The notes under the pieces: model-generated
What the model saw: the letters and a program-made list of their open reading frames with translations, nothing else
Database searches by the model: none
What the model was told of the DNA's origin: nothing
In this document: one piece after another, positions 1 through 10,127 of the stretch
Position numbering within the stretch: the first letter of the stretch is position 1
Layout: every line of letters begins with the position of its first letter
Assembly (NCBI GenBank): GCA_015852425.1
Contig: JAAAIG010000167.1
Coordinates: forward strand, 1-55,102
Length of the DNA: 55,102 bases
Source of the DNA: Gryganskiella cystojenkinii
Taxonomy: Eukaryota > Mortierellomycota > Mortierellomycetes > Mortierellales > Mortierellaceae
Direction of reading: 5' to 3'
Translations under genes and position numbers: made by a program

Positions 1-289
1 TGTCGCCAGGGGATGCGGTGATCGAATCCGGCTGTAGATTGAGGGGTCATAATTGCACAAAGGCATGATAGAGGGAGTGGATCTGGGGCGTTTGGAAAAG
101 TAACCCAAGAAGATAAATGTCACGCATGGTTTTTTGTCGATCGTAAATGCTACAGGGATACAACTTGAGTGGGCTAACTAAGGAAACCCAAAAAAAGATT
201 GGTCACGTGGCTGGTATATGCGGCGATAGACAAGACGCGCTTATTTTTTTGCCTCTTCTTTCGTTACCCTTCCCTTTTGCTTGTTGAAC
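1..289. other. Left-edge intergenic region
   Basis: No supported gene. A minus-strand frame opens with ATG at 66-64 and stays open to the edge (22 codons), so a divergent gene could begin here, but there is too little to judge. A CACGTG core lies at 204-209, about 80 bases upstream of the first plus-strand start codon, and the run-up to that codon is C/T rich, as in most promoters of this window. Confidence 0.4.
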
Positions 290-1377
290 ATGACGCATTT
301 CCCTTTCCCGGTTCGAAGGGCTACCCTGGCCCCTCCTCGAATGGATAAACTGTGGATGCCTCGGGAGCAGACCCTGGATGAGATGCATGAATCCTTACTC
401 ATTCAAGAAAGAGCGTACCGCAAAAAGGTAAACGAATTCCTCTTCATTCACTGGACATGAATGGAACTCAATGTTTGAAAGTAAAACAGCTGGCCATTGA
501 ACGGAACCATGACCATGCAATGTCTAATTAGATGAAAGCCATCGGTCTCTCGGGATCGCACAGGATACCGCCATTCATGAAAGCGCAATTCGTGGTAAAG
601 CACCTGATCCACCTGACAGCTCATGCTTGTAATGTTCTCCACCCATTCTCGATCCGCTGAGCGCCCACCATTTTTTATTTATTTTGTAATTTCTTTGAAT
701 AGGATCCGCATACAGAGAGAGACGCAGCGGACGAAGACTATGACAGTGAACGTGACGAGCATCATATTAACGATGGCCTGGATGACGATGATGGATACGA
801 TGACGAAGATAACGCCGTGGAGGAGGACGACGACGACCCGTTTCTGGTGGGAGGAGAAGACGGCATCCTCCAGGAGGGCGAGATCGAGGCTGGCACGCCT
901 TCCGTGGAGGGAGAGGAAGAAGAAGAAGAAGATGTCATTGACGAGGACAATGACGACATGGACCTCGATATCGGCGACATCTACATGGATCCATCTGAAT
1001 ACGGACACGATGTGGACGAGACTACTCATCACCTGCATCAGCAATACCAATACAGCGATCGGCAGGAAGGCTCTTCGAGTTCACCTCAGCATCATCATCA
1101 ACCACAACAACACCACTATCAAGCATACAACCACGGATACAACAGCAGTAGTAGCAGACCCATTAGCCGTCATCATCCACCTCAACAGCAACTGCACTCG
1201 TCACAACCTGACTCTGAATTCGAAATGTTGGGTACGTTTGGCGGAGGTGGTCCAACGACTGATCAACTCTACACAGACCAGGATTATCAGGAAGAGGAAG
1301 CTGCAGACTACTATGAGGAGCAAGATGCCGAGGACATTTATGACTCTGCAGGAAACACTCCTCGACCTTCACCGTGA
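290..1377 (+). CDS. Acidic low-complexity hypothetical protein
   Basis: Two exons (290-427, 703-1377) encode 270 residues. The donor AAG^gtaaac and acceptor gaatag^GAT join in phase 0. I do not recognise a family. Residues 1-46 are basic and mixed in composition, and this is the only part that looks like ordinary folded sequence. After the junction the protein is strongly acidic, with long Asp/Glu runs to about residue 140. It then turns Gln/His/Ser rich before a second short acidic patch near the C-terminus. There is no signal peptide or membrane segment. A nuclear or chromatin-associated disordered protein would fit the composition, but that is only inference. The 275-nt intron is long for this window, so an alternative internal exon is possible. 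The start is the first ATG after a C/T-rich leader and a CACGTG element. Confidence 0.6.
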
Positions 1378-1651
1378 AGAGAGGGATCGTCGCGCTTCTT
1401 ATAGAATCTCAACCAAGTCACGTGGTTAATCGAGCGCCATTCCCTTCGCTCTCCCTACTTTTTCAAGGAATATCGATTCCTTTCTGCATTGCTCAGCATT
1501 GTCCACGTTCCTCCCCATCCATCTCCACAAATACCCGGCGAAGCACGAAACCCTCTTTCTTTTCGTACCACAGCATAAGTCTATCTTTTGCATTCTGCAT
1601 CTCTGAGCCATCGGCGCGGACTGATTGCCTTGGCGAACCCTCAATAAAACC

Positions 1652-3850
1652 ATGTCCACCCCAAATGCCACGGGTCACCAGTCATCGTCTTCATCCCAGC
1701 AGGTTGATCCGGCCATCGAAAAGCTCGTCCGGGAGACAAAGTCACTGAAGGCCAAGATAGACGTACTCGAGACCGAGAACAAGGCGTTGAAGAAGAGCCT
1801 CTATGATCTCTCCTATATCTATTCATCCCAGATCGAATCACAACGGGACGGACTCAACTCCTCTTCGAGAAGCAATAACAACGGATCTACAGGGCATGAC
1901 GACGATGGCTCCAATGGTAACACCAGAACTGCGTCGCAACAACAAATCGGATCACAAACCAACGACATGGTCTCGGCAGTCGGTCAGCTCCTGTCCCAAC
2001 TCTCGACCGCTCAACAAAGCCAGGGTGCAGACGCGACGGCCTCAACGACTGGTCAAGGAGGTTCTGAGTCCACCTCCAGAGGCGCAGACCCAAAGAAGAG
2101 TGCCGATCTGACCAAGGTTGAAGAGGAAGGCGTTCGACGTCTCAACATGGGCAACATCGGTAAATGAAACTCCCCGTCATTTTTATTCCTTGGTGTACAT
2201 CCTTGTGCGATGACATGGTTTATTGACATTCCATGATTTCTTTGATGATTAGTCTCAAGGCAGGACACCTCGTCAAAAACCGACGGAAGACAATTTTACT
2301 TGAAAAATGACCTGAAAGGTCATCAAGGAGCGGTTTATGCTGTACAGTACTCTCCCAATGGCAAATATTTGGCGACAGGATCGTTCGACAAGACCGTGAG
2401 GATCTGGGACGGCACTACGAACCAGAACGAGGTGAGACATGAACACCAGAGTAGTCCTATGGGACTTATGCGAGGAGGAGCAGGGTTACTCATAAAACTA
2501 TTCCTTTTTCTATTCGATTCAGTTGTTCGTGCTCAAGGGTCACGGTCTCAATATCTCTGATCTCGCCTGGGGTCATGATTCTTCGCTCCTTCTCTCCGCT
2601 GCCTATGACCGGACTTGCAAACTTTGGGACATGGAGACTGGGAAACAGCGAGACAGTTTTGAAGGCGATGGGTTTATCCAGTGTGTCAGGTTCCACCCTC
2701 AAGGTATTTATATCGCCATCACATATGGAATGGATGCTTAGCTTTGAACTGCATGTTGACTCGTGAACAACTTCATGAAAATAGACAACAACGTGTTCTT
2801 TAGTGGAACGACACGGAATTACCTGTCCATGATCGATGTTAGAAAGGATGGCAGCGCTGGATCGACAATCACGATCAAGAACGATACCATGGTCAATTCG
2901 ATGTACGTCTTCCTTCCAGGCGCTCTTAACATGGACGACATCATGATTAGCGATTAACATAATAATTTGCCTCTGCCAACCTTTAGTTATGTCTACCACG
3001 ATGGACTGACTGTCATCTCGGGTGATTCTTCAGGATATTTGAAGACCTGGGATATGAGAACCGGCAAGGTGATTCAATCCATTCTCAATGAATCGACCAA
3101 AAAGCCTATCTCACATATCGCCGTCTCCAAACAGCGGGGAACAGATGGCGTCGATTTTGCAGAGGTGGAAGAACCAGAGTCGCGTTGGTTGGCTGTTAAC
3201 AGCTACGATAGTGGTAAGAGAACGGGCGAACGTTATTAATCGAGCGCGTGGATTGTTCTATGTGTGTCTAGAGTTCTAACCCCCTTTTCAATGGACATAG
3301 TTATTCGAGTCTACGATAGGGGATTCGAGCCACCCACCACGATACCTCGCCTTATTCACTCGTTGAAAGGTTATCGAAACAAACATTGGCCTATTAAGAG
3401 TGCATTTTTCCACGGAAAAGATTGTAAGCTGGGCCGCGATTATGTTTGATTTTTTTTTTTTTTGGTTTCGTTACAGCATTGCATTGTGATTAATGGCTGT
3501 ACATGATGCCTTTCCTCTATTCCTACTTTATTCTAGACATTGCTGGCGCTGCAGGCAGGAGATCTGGCAAAATCCGTGGCGGTGATGGAGAACAATCCCA
3601 GTCTGCAGCATCGGACAAGGATGTGCCTTTGGATTCAAGTCTTATTCTGGCCTCGGGTAGCATGGACCCTTATGTGTACCTGTTTGATGTGGGAACGGGC
3701 GATGGACAGTACGATACATTGCAAAAGTTGGCTGGACACACGGATCGCGTCTACGATGTGGATTTCCATCCAATCGATCATGTTCTTGCCTCGGGCTCTG
3801 CCGATTTCAGTGTGAAGGTCTGGGGAAGGGCTTCCAAGAGGAAAAAATGA
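1652..3850 (+). CDS. WD40-repeat protein with N-terminal coiled coil
   Basis: Seven exons (1652-2159, 2253-2431, 2523-2703, 2785-2902, 2987-3213, 3301-3423, 3537-3850) give 549 residues, and all phases agree. Residues about 20-55 form a charged heptad-like coiled coil (IEKLVRETKSLKAKIDVLE). A Ser/Asn/Gln-rich linker follows to about 170. About seven WD repeats come next: the first has GHQGAVYAV...KTVRIWD, the second GHGLNISDLAW...KLWD, and the last GHTDRVYDVDFHP...SVKVW. Blades 3-6 are divergent, with long insertions, for example around the Gln/Ser-rich stretch at 3590. Such propellers are scaffolds for protein complexes. The coiled coil suggests oligomerisation, but I cannot assign an orthologue. 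The start ATG lies just after the C/T-rich 5' leader. The gene is tandem with the acidic gene upstream, with 274 bases between them. Confidence 0.85.
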
Positions 3851-4001
3851 ACAGACAGTCGTTAGTCGAGAAAAACGTCAACCTCCTCTCTCTTTTAGAA
3901 TCAGCAAAAAGCCATAAATACCAGAATAGATATCTCTCGATTCTTTTTTTTTTTATGCCATGCGCTCTGCCATTGATGACACAATTCGCACTGGATCACA
4001 T

Positions 4002-4441
4002 TCAGGCGCTGAACATTATAGTTCTTGGTAAATCGAGAGGAGAGAACCATATCAAAGGTATATCTTTTTCGGTCGGCAAGAAGAGTGCAATAGCACCAGC
4101 AACAACTGTTCCTTGGTGCATCTCAAGATCGATACAGTCTCAGGTTGGATCTACTAGTCCCATCATATACTCTAATGTCATAGCCGCACCGGTCTCAGTG
4201 CCGTTAAGAGTACCCTCTCTCCCGAAACAGATAGACTTAAATACCATGTGGTTTCATGAAATGGCAGCTTATTTCCACAGTCGACTGCATTACGTTCTAG
4301 CAAGTGCTGTACATGCTTGTATCTCGACATGCCATAAAGATATGCGCAAAACTGGGAGGCGATGAGGGATAATGCCTTCTGAGAAAGAGCCGACGTCGAA
4401 GACCACGTCGCTATGAGCGCTTGGCTGCAATTAGAGGTGTC
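4002..4441 (-). pseudogene. Possible decayed protein-coding remnant
   Basis: Two minus-strand frames read like protein but are interrupted. One is open from 4441 to a TGA at 4180-4178 (about 87 codons, containing LIASQFCAYLYGMSRYKHV). It overlaps a second frame (about 4260 down to 4002, containing GTLNGTETGAAMTLEYMMG) that itself holds an in-frame TGA before continuing with DCIDLEMHQGTVVAGAIALF. Switching frames near 4230-4210 would give one continuous product with one nonsense codon. I recognise no family, and no clean splice sites rescue the reading. It may be a relic gene or chance. A plus-strand frame of 172 codons covers the same DNA but starts without a plausible ATG context and overlaps the 3' end of the WD40 gene. 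Confidence 0.28.
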
Positions 4442-4522
4442 TCAACACATTCAAAAAACTTGTCACATCCCACTCTCCACTTTTAGGGCGAATTCTGTAT
4501 TTCCAAAATATATGCACTTTCT

Positions 4523-6058
4523 TCACAATTTGCCAAGGCGGACGGCACCATCGATACGGATGATCTCGCCATTGAGCATGGGATTTTCAATGATCGCGCA
4601 GGCGAGATGAGCAAACTCTGCGGGCTTTCCCATGCGGTAAGGGTGGACCATGTGTTTCTCCAGATTTGAATCCTTGACGCCGTTGCCCATGGGGGTACCA
4701 AAAAACCCTGGAGCGATCGTACAAACGCGAATCTGACCTGCCAGATCACGAGCCATGGGCAGGGTCATGCCAGCGACACCGCCTTTTGATGTAAAAGAAA
4801 GGGGGATGAGTATTGAAAAAAAACATGTCAGCAAAATATTACTCTTAGGTGAGCAAGACACAAGTAGTGAGGGTGGTTATTTGTGATCCCTTCCGTTACC
4901 TTTCGATGCAGAGTAAGCGGTCTGACCAGCTTGTCTGTTGCGGACAAAATAAAAATAAACGTAATAAAATAGCTGTTAGTGTGATCTCGCATTGTTGATT
5001 TCCTTAATCATGGTCGTGGCAATGACTATGCGCCTTTTTCTTTACCCCTCGGTGTATGCGATCGATGCGACGTTGATTATCACTCCAGGATCCTCTAAGA
5101 TTCGAGCCAAGGGAAGAGGATTTCAAGTCAGAAAGCCGGAGGAGAAGGGGTTTGTGACATCAGTTATTCGTGAGCATACCTTCTTTCTCAGAATCGGCCT
5201 TGATGTTGGCAATGATATGAGCAGCGACCAATCTGCAAACGTTAAAGGTTCCGATCAAGTTGACCCTGACAACCTCCTCAAAGATGTTCAAGGGCTGAGG
5301 TTCACCGTTCCTGAATACAATCTGAGAATGAGAAAAAAAACATGGCGAGAAAAATAGCAGGTCGAGTTAGAACACTACCGCTTCATGGCAAAAGTTTTCT
5401 CCTCTCCTTTGCCTGTTTTCCTCTTGAGGTATTGCGCTTTTATACACATATATGTATCCTGTTGTTACCTTCTGGGCCATGCCAATGCCTCCACAGTTAA
5501 TCACACCGGAGATTTTGCCAAACTTGGCGACACCTTTCTCGATCGAGGTCAAGACAGAATCCTCGCCGGCAACATCTGTGGCGCCGGGCCAAAAGATCGC
5601 ACTGGGGGTAGCTGCTGCAATAGCCTCGCCACGCTCTTCGTTGATGTCAAAGACGATGACTTTGCCTCCTCTTTCGACAATGGCGCGAACTGTGGCCTCA
5701 CCTACAAGACATTATGAAGTAGTTTACAAAAAAGTGTGTGAGACGATCGTTCGGTTCGTGTTAATTTTATCTTTTGTCCGCATCAACAAGTTGATCAAAA
5801 GATACGACAATGCACGGGGTCTTAAGCTGGTTCAAGCTGATTTCTGTTTTTTGTATATCTTACCAAGTCCGGAGCTACCTCCGGTAACGATAAAGGTCTT
5901 TCCTTGAATATGCCTAAGTAAACGATCAGACCATCCAATCCATCATGGATGAGCAGCATAAGTGATCAAAAGAGGAAGAATATAAGATCGCTGCAGCCTC
6001 GAGTCCAGTCGTGGTTTCTGGGTAGAGAAGTTTCTCAGTGAAAGGACATATCTTACAT
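4523..6058 (-). CDS. HSD17B10: 3-hydroxyacyl-CoA dehydrogenase type 2, HSD10-family SDR
   Basis: Seven coding exons (6058-6057, 5913-5864, 5701-5469, 5321-5180, 5094-5046, 4934-4900, 4782-4523) sum to 771 nt, or 256 residues; human HSD10 has 261. The cofactor motif TGGSSGLG is at 11-18. The catalytic set is Ser153, Tyr166 and Lys170 (AYSASK). The C-terminus [21 protein letters not shown] is typical of the family. The enzyme oxidises 3-hydroxyacyl-CoA, including 2-methyl-branched intermediates of isoleucine catabolism, in mitochondria. No long presequence is visible, as in other HSD10 proteins. The start codon is split: AT at 6058-6057, then an intron with gtaag donor and ttag acceptor, then G at 5913. 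The upstream frame has a TAA at 6097-6095 and no other ATG. The usual SDR NNAG motif reads NCGG here. Function is confident; the split start is well supported by phase but needs transcript proof. Confidence 0.92.
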
Positions 6059-6097
6059 TGGTGGATTGGTTGTTGTGAAATGAAAGAAAGGGTATTA

Positions 6098-7236
6098 AGT
6101 GAAGGGGAGGAAAAGTTGTGGTAAATGAAATATTAAAAATACGAACTTTGACTAAGAAGGTTTTGTTTGTCGGTTATTCTTCTGCCAGTGTTTTTCTGCT
6201 TGGAAAGAAAGATGAGTGGAAAAGCAATGAATGGAAAACAAAATGAGTGAGAAATGAGAAATGGAACAAAGAAAACGTGAATCGTGATGTGAAGCGGGCG
6301 AGCCGGTGGGAAAAGAAAGTTTAGTTTGGAGTGTTGGATCGTTCTTCCCCACAAACGTTCTTTATTTTTCACGCGCCCAATTGCCTGTCAATCCGATCAG
6401 CTCCTTCTCAAAGCGGCTCGACTCCAATGTTGCCAACCGAATGAACGTTTACTGTAATCGCTAGTACTAATAGCAAACAAAAAGTATAATATAACAACTC
6501 TTATATCTGTGCTTGTATCCACTCTTCCTTCTACTAGCACACCTCTTTCGTCTTTGATTGTTTTGCTTCCACATCTCTACTCCGATTATGTATTAAACGA
6601 TCAGCATCACAGAAAAAATCGCGTCCGGCACTCGACGAGGTTCAGGTATAAAGTCCATCATGGACGCCCCCTTGCTGTTGTGTTTCCGAGGTACTGCGTC
6701 TCTGCAGATCATCCCTCGCAAGTATTTTTTCTGAGGTGCACCACCCAAGGTCGTAGTGGGAAAATCATTTTACTAACGAGTAGATGGGTAAGACTGCGCG
6801 AGCCAAGAAGAAGAATGAAGCGGCGACACCACCCTGCTTGTCTGTTGCGATCATACAATGACGGGGATGGCAGAGATAGAGAGGACAGGACGAGGAAAGT
6901 GAGTTAGTGCAAAGAGGAGTCTGAATCCTACGGCGAATGGCCTTGGAAGAACCCATACAAATCAACCAGTCAGAAAGAGTAACCCTGAGTGACTGCAAAA
7001 TGCGGAGACTTCTTTTTTTGCCAAAACCCTTTTTAACTCTGTCCAGATGGATCGTCAATCTTTCATATTTTTTTTTTGTAGTGACTCAAAGGATAACTTT
7101 TTTGGCCCTTTTTCCAGCCAGCGAACAAACAACATAAAAATAAAGACATTTCATTCATTCACACTTCTTCCATACATTCTCTTCACTTGTACCATTCTCC
7201 TTTCTCAATTCTCACATCTTACCCACATTAACCTCC
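6098..7236. other. Divergent promoter region, HSD10 gene / HIS5
   Basis: This holds the divergent promoters of the HSD10-type gene (-) and HIS5 (+). No gene is supported. Around 6590-6910 a plus-strand stretch reads like broken coding sequence. It has an ATG at 6662 giving 24 codons, and a TACTAAC followed by gagtag just before an ATG at 6785 giving about 22 codons. No continuous model emerges. The last 100 bases before HIS5 are A/T and C/T rich, with an ATAAAAATA stretch near 7133 that could act as a TATA element. Confidence 0.45.
7082..7088 (+). promoter_or_regulatory. Gcn4/AP-1-type site TGACTCA
   Basis: A perfect TGACTCA lies 149 bases upstream of the histidinol-phosphate aminotransferase start codon. 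In yeast and other fungi Gcn4/CPC1 bZIP activators bind this sequence to raise histidine genes under amino-acid starvation. The match and position are seen directly; control of this gene by such a factor is inferred. Confidence 0.6.
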
Positions 7237-8662
7237 ATGGCCGCCACTACATTCTCTCTCAAGGACATTGTCCGCCCTAATATCCTTGCCTTGAAACCCT
7301 ATCGCTGTGCCCGTGACGACTACTCCTCCGGAGTCTTGCTCGATGCAAACGAGAACGCCTACGGTCCCGCTCTGAACCCAGTCTCGGACGCCGCTGTCGC
7401 TAGTGCTGGATTGGACATTAACCGGTACCCAGATCCTCACCAGCACGATCTCAAGAACCTCTTGGCCAAATTCCGCAACATTCCTGGAGGACCCGAGCAC
7501 TTTTTTTTAGGTGTCGGAAGTGATGAAGTGATCGATATGATCTTTCGAGTATTCTGTGTTCCCGGCAAGGATGCGGTCCTGATCACCCCACCAACCTACG
7601 GCATGTATTCGGTCTCGGCCCAGATCAACGATGTCGAGGTCAAGAAGGCGACTTTGACCCTTGATGGAAATTTTCAATTGAACGTAGAAGAAGTACGACT
7701 TTATGTTTTTTTGATTTTTTTTTTTTTGATTTTTGATGATTCATTCCATTCCAGTGGCCGATTTGATAACAAAGCTAACTTATGCGTGCTTTCCGCTTTG
7801 TATTTTTGTCTTTTTTGCTTCGCCCATTAAACAGATCGAGAAACAGATCGATGCTAACCCCAACATCAAAGTCATCTTCCTGTGCAGTCCTGGAAACCCC
7901 ACCGGATCGGCCCTTTCGCACGAGAGTATTCGCCGGGTGCTCACGCTCCCCAACTACAAGGGTATCGTTGCGGTGGATGAGGCATATGTCGACTTTATCG
8001 AGACAGGCAAGGAGGGATCGACAGCGACCTGGGTCACCGAATATCCTAACCTCATTGTCATGCAGACCATGAGTAAAAGCTTTGGATTGGCTGGCGTTCG
8101 GTAAGCTGAGATATTTTATTTACAACTCTTTATGTGTGTTCATAGTTCAGATGCACCACCCACTTGCTCCTATGCTAACACCTTTTTGCTTTCCGTTTTT
8201 TCTTTATCTAACATTAGTCTTGGAGTTGCCATCACCACGCCCGAGATTGCATCGTATATGAACGCGACGAAAGCACCCTATAACATTGCCAGCACAACCT
8301 CCCGTGTTGCCCAGGAAGCCCTTCAACCCCAGGGTCTGGAACTTCTTCACAAACACATCTCGGTCATGGTTCAGGAACGTAGTCGACTTTTAGAAGCCTT
8401 CAAGTCCATCTCAGGCTTGGGCAAGGTTCTGGGAACCAACGACTCGAACTTTGTCCTGGTTGAGGTTCTGGACAAGGAGTCGAAACAACCGAGCAACGAT
8501 CGTGCTTTTAACGTTTATACGGATATGGCGAAGCGCCAGGGACTCGTGGTCAGGTTCCGAGGTACTGAGATTGGATGTGAAGGTTGTTTACGTATCACGG
8601 TCGGCACCCCTGCCGAGAACGATACTGTGATCCGCCTGTTGACGGAGCAATTGGGATCATAA
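7237..8662 (+). CDS. HIS5: Histidinol-phosphate aminotransferase
   Basis: Three exons (7237-7692, 7835-8100, 8218-8662) give 388 residues, the normal length for this class I/II PLP enzyme. It transfers the amino group of glutamate to imidazole-acetol phosphate in histidine biosynthesis, in the cytosol. Seen motifs are LLDANENAYGP near the N-terminus, NRYPDPHQ, CSPGNPTG with its Asn at 173, VDEAYVDF with Asp200, and the Schiff-base lysine Lys233 in SKSFGLAGVR. Arg in VVRFRG and the LRITVGTP end are also typical. The ATG at 7237 follows a C/T- and A-rich leader. A Gcn4-type site at 7082 suggests general amino-acid control. A possible AATAAA lies at 8682. The two introns have normal gtacg/gtaag donors. 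Confidence 0.96.
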
Positions 8663-9142
8663 AATAAGGGTGCACACGCGAAATAAAAATGAAAAAGAAA
8701 AGCGACTGACTCTTCGGGAAGAAAAAAGACTGCTCGAAGTGGGGAAACCTCTCCACTGTTTCTTGAACGGTTAAAGACAGGAGACATTCTTGTCAATATT
8801 GGCACGACATTTAGCTAACGATCATTTCTTATTGATCATTTCATCTGTGATGGTCGCACAAACAAATCATAGAGCGATGATGACCAATGGTGACCGCTCG
8901 ACAGGGAGAGGAGTTTGAGTTTTTTACGTTGCTCCTTTCTTTCCTCCAGCTTTCCGTCGTCCGACTGACCTTCCAACTTTAAAGGTCCCCCCCTTTTTTT
9001 TTTTATCCGTTGCGCACAATTCATTTTTCCTCCTTTTCCTTTCCTTGCTTCACTACTCTCTCTTTGCACACCGCCCCAACCCTCCTCTCTTTTTTTGCTA
9101 CCAGACCCTTTGTCCGCAGGAAGCAAGAAACCCACCTCAGGC
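8663..9142. other. Intergenic region between HIS5 and 9.1-kb gene
   Basis: Contains the HIS5 3' end (AATAAA at 8682-8687) and the promoter of the next gene. The last 150 bases before that gene's ATG are strongly C/T rich (9000-9100), the usual promoter style here. No further gene is seen. Confidence 0.5.
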
Positions 9143-9622
9143 ATGACAAGAACACGTTCACCTCAACAACTTTTCTCGACTGCCATCGTCCTGGCGCTGG
9201 TTGTCTTGAACACCAGTAGCAACAACAACCACGTCTTGGCCCAGTCCGGTATCTCGACCATCTGTAACAATTGTCTCACTACCCAGCTCGGTCTCTTGCC
9301 ATCCTGTGCAGGTGTGAATTTGTCCGACCCTGCTCAACAATCGACACCTCAATACCATACCTGTATCTGTAACGCAAGCTTTGGATTCAACTGGACTCAA
9401 CCCTGCGCTACACCGACAACCTGTCAAGCGGCCGAGCTGACAACGTTCGAGTCGACTCTCCTCCAAACGTTGAACGTGACCTGTATCAAACCTACGCCGT
9501 CGCCTTCACCCACACCGACCAAAGGAAGCGGCGCTGCAGCGAGCACGGTGATGACAGGAAACTCAATGGCAGGTTGGGCGACCTTGACGTCGATCGTGTT
9601 GTTGTCTATGGTCGCCTTGTGA
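9143..9622 (+). CDS. Secreted 8-cysteine protein, probably GPI-anchored
   Basis: A single exon encodes 159 residues. An N-terminal signal peptide runs to about residue 35, with hydrophobic core STAIVLALVVLNT and a cleavage region near VLAQSG. The mature part has exactly eight cysteines spaced C-x2-C-x10-C-x18-C-x-C-x11-C-x5-C-x19-C. It is followed by a Pro/Ser/Thr-rich stalk and a hydrophobic C-terminus (GWATLTSIVLLSMVAL) with small residues before it, as in GPI signals. The protein should sit on the outer plasma membrane or wall. It resembles CFEM-like proteins in size and Cys count, but the spacing differs and I would not call it CFEM. The gene at 42.4-43.5 kb shares the Cys framework with a different anchor. 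The start is the ATG directly before the signal sequence, and AATAAA lies at 9749. Confidence 0.82.
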   Translation: MTRTRSPQQLFSTAIVLALVVLNTSSNNNHVLAQSGISTICNNCLTTQLGLLPSCAGVNLSDPAQQSTPQYHTCICNASFGFNWTQPCATPTTCQAAELTTFESTLLQTLNVTCIKPTPSPSPTPTKGSGAAASTVMTGNSMAGWATLTSIVLLSMVAL

Positions 9623-10127
9623 GGGTACCATTGCATCTCTCTGTCAGAGGTCTGTCGAATTTTGGCTGGGGTAGCGCCACGTACAGAAGAGCGGCGTTGG
9701 AGGACACAAATAATATACCCGTGAATATATTACAAACACATTTAGATAAATAAAATGCAGTACGGTTCACTTCCAGTAGGGCAGACGTCCTGAGAAGTGA
9801 AAGAAAGTAAAGGGAGAAAGAAGCAGAGGAAGAGAAAGGAAAGGTGCTCAGGCAAGGAAGGGGGAAAAAAAGTTGCCAAGACTGCCCAAGAAAGAAAAAA
9901 ACCAAATCACGGTCCAGCACGGACAAATTGAGAGCCAAGACTTCGATTTTGTGTTGTGTTCCTTGGCGGATTTTTTCAAGAGATCATATAAAGGAGTCAA
10001 AGCCCCGCTCGCTTTTTTTTACAGCACATTCTTCCTTCTTTTCTCCACCCACACCTTTTTCTCTCCTCTTGTCCAAAATCTTAAGCTCTCTCTCGTTTTC
10101 TCATACACACACACCACTACCACCAAC
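9623..10127. other. Intergenic region, 3' end and CT-rich promoter
   Basis: A probable polyadenylation signal lies at 9749-9754 and a purine-rich stretch at 9790-9900. A C/T-rich leader from 10010 to 10127, ending CACCAACATG, leads into the next gene. An open frame upstream of the next gene (from 9873) is only the leader read through; it has no homologous-looking content. Confidence 0.5.

Noticed and set aside
2490..2999. 169-codon minus-strand frame opposite the WD40 gene
   Set aside because: It crosses three introns of the WD40 gene whose splice sites and WD motifs are clear.
9143..9622. CFEM domain for the 8-Cys protein
   Set aside because: Cys count fits, but the spacing lacks the CFEM order and its conserved Asp context.
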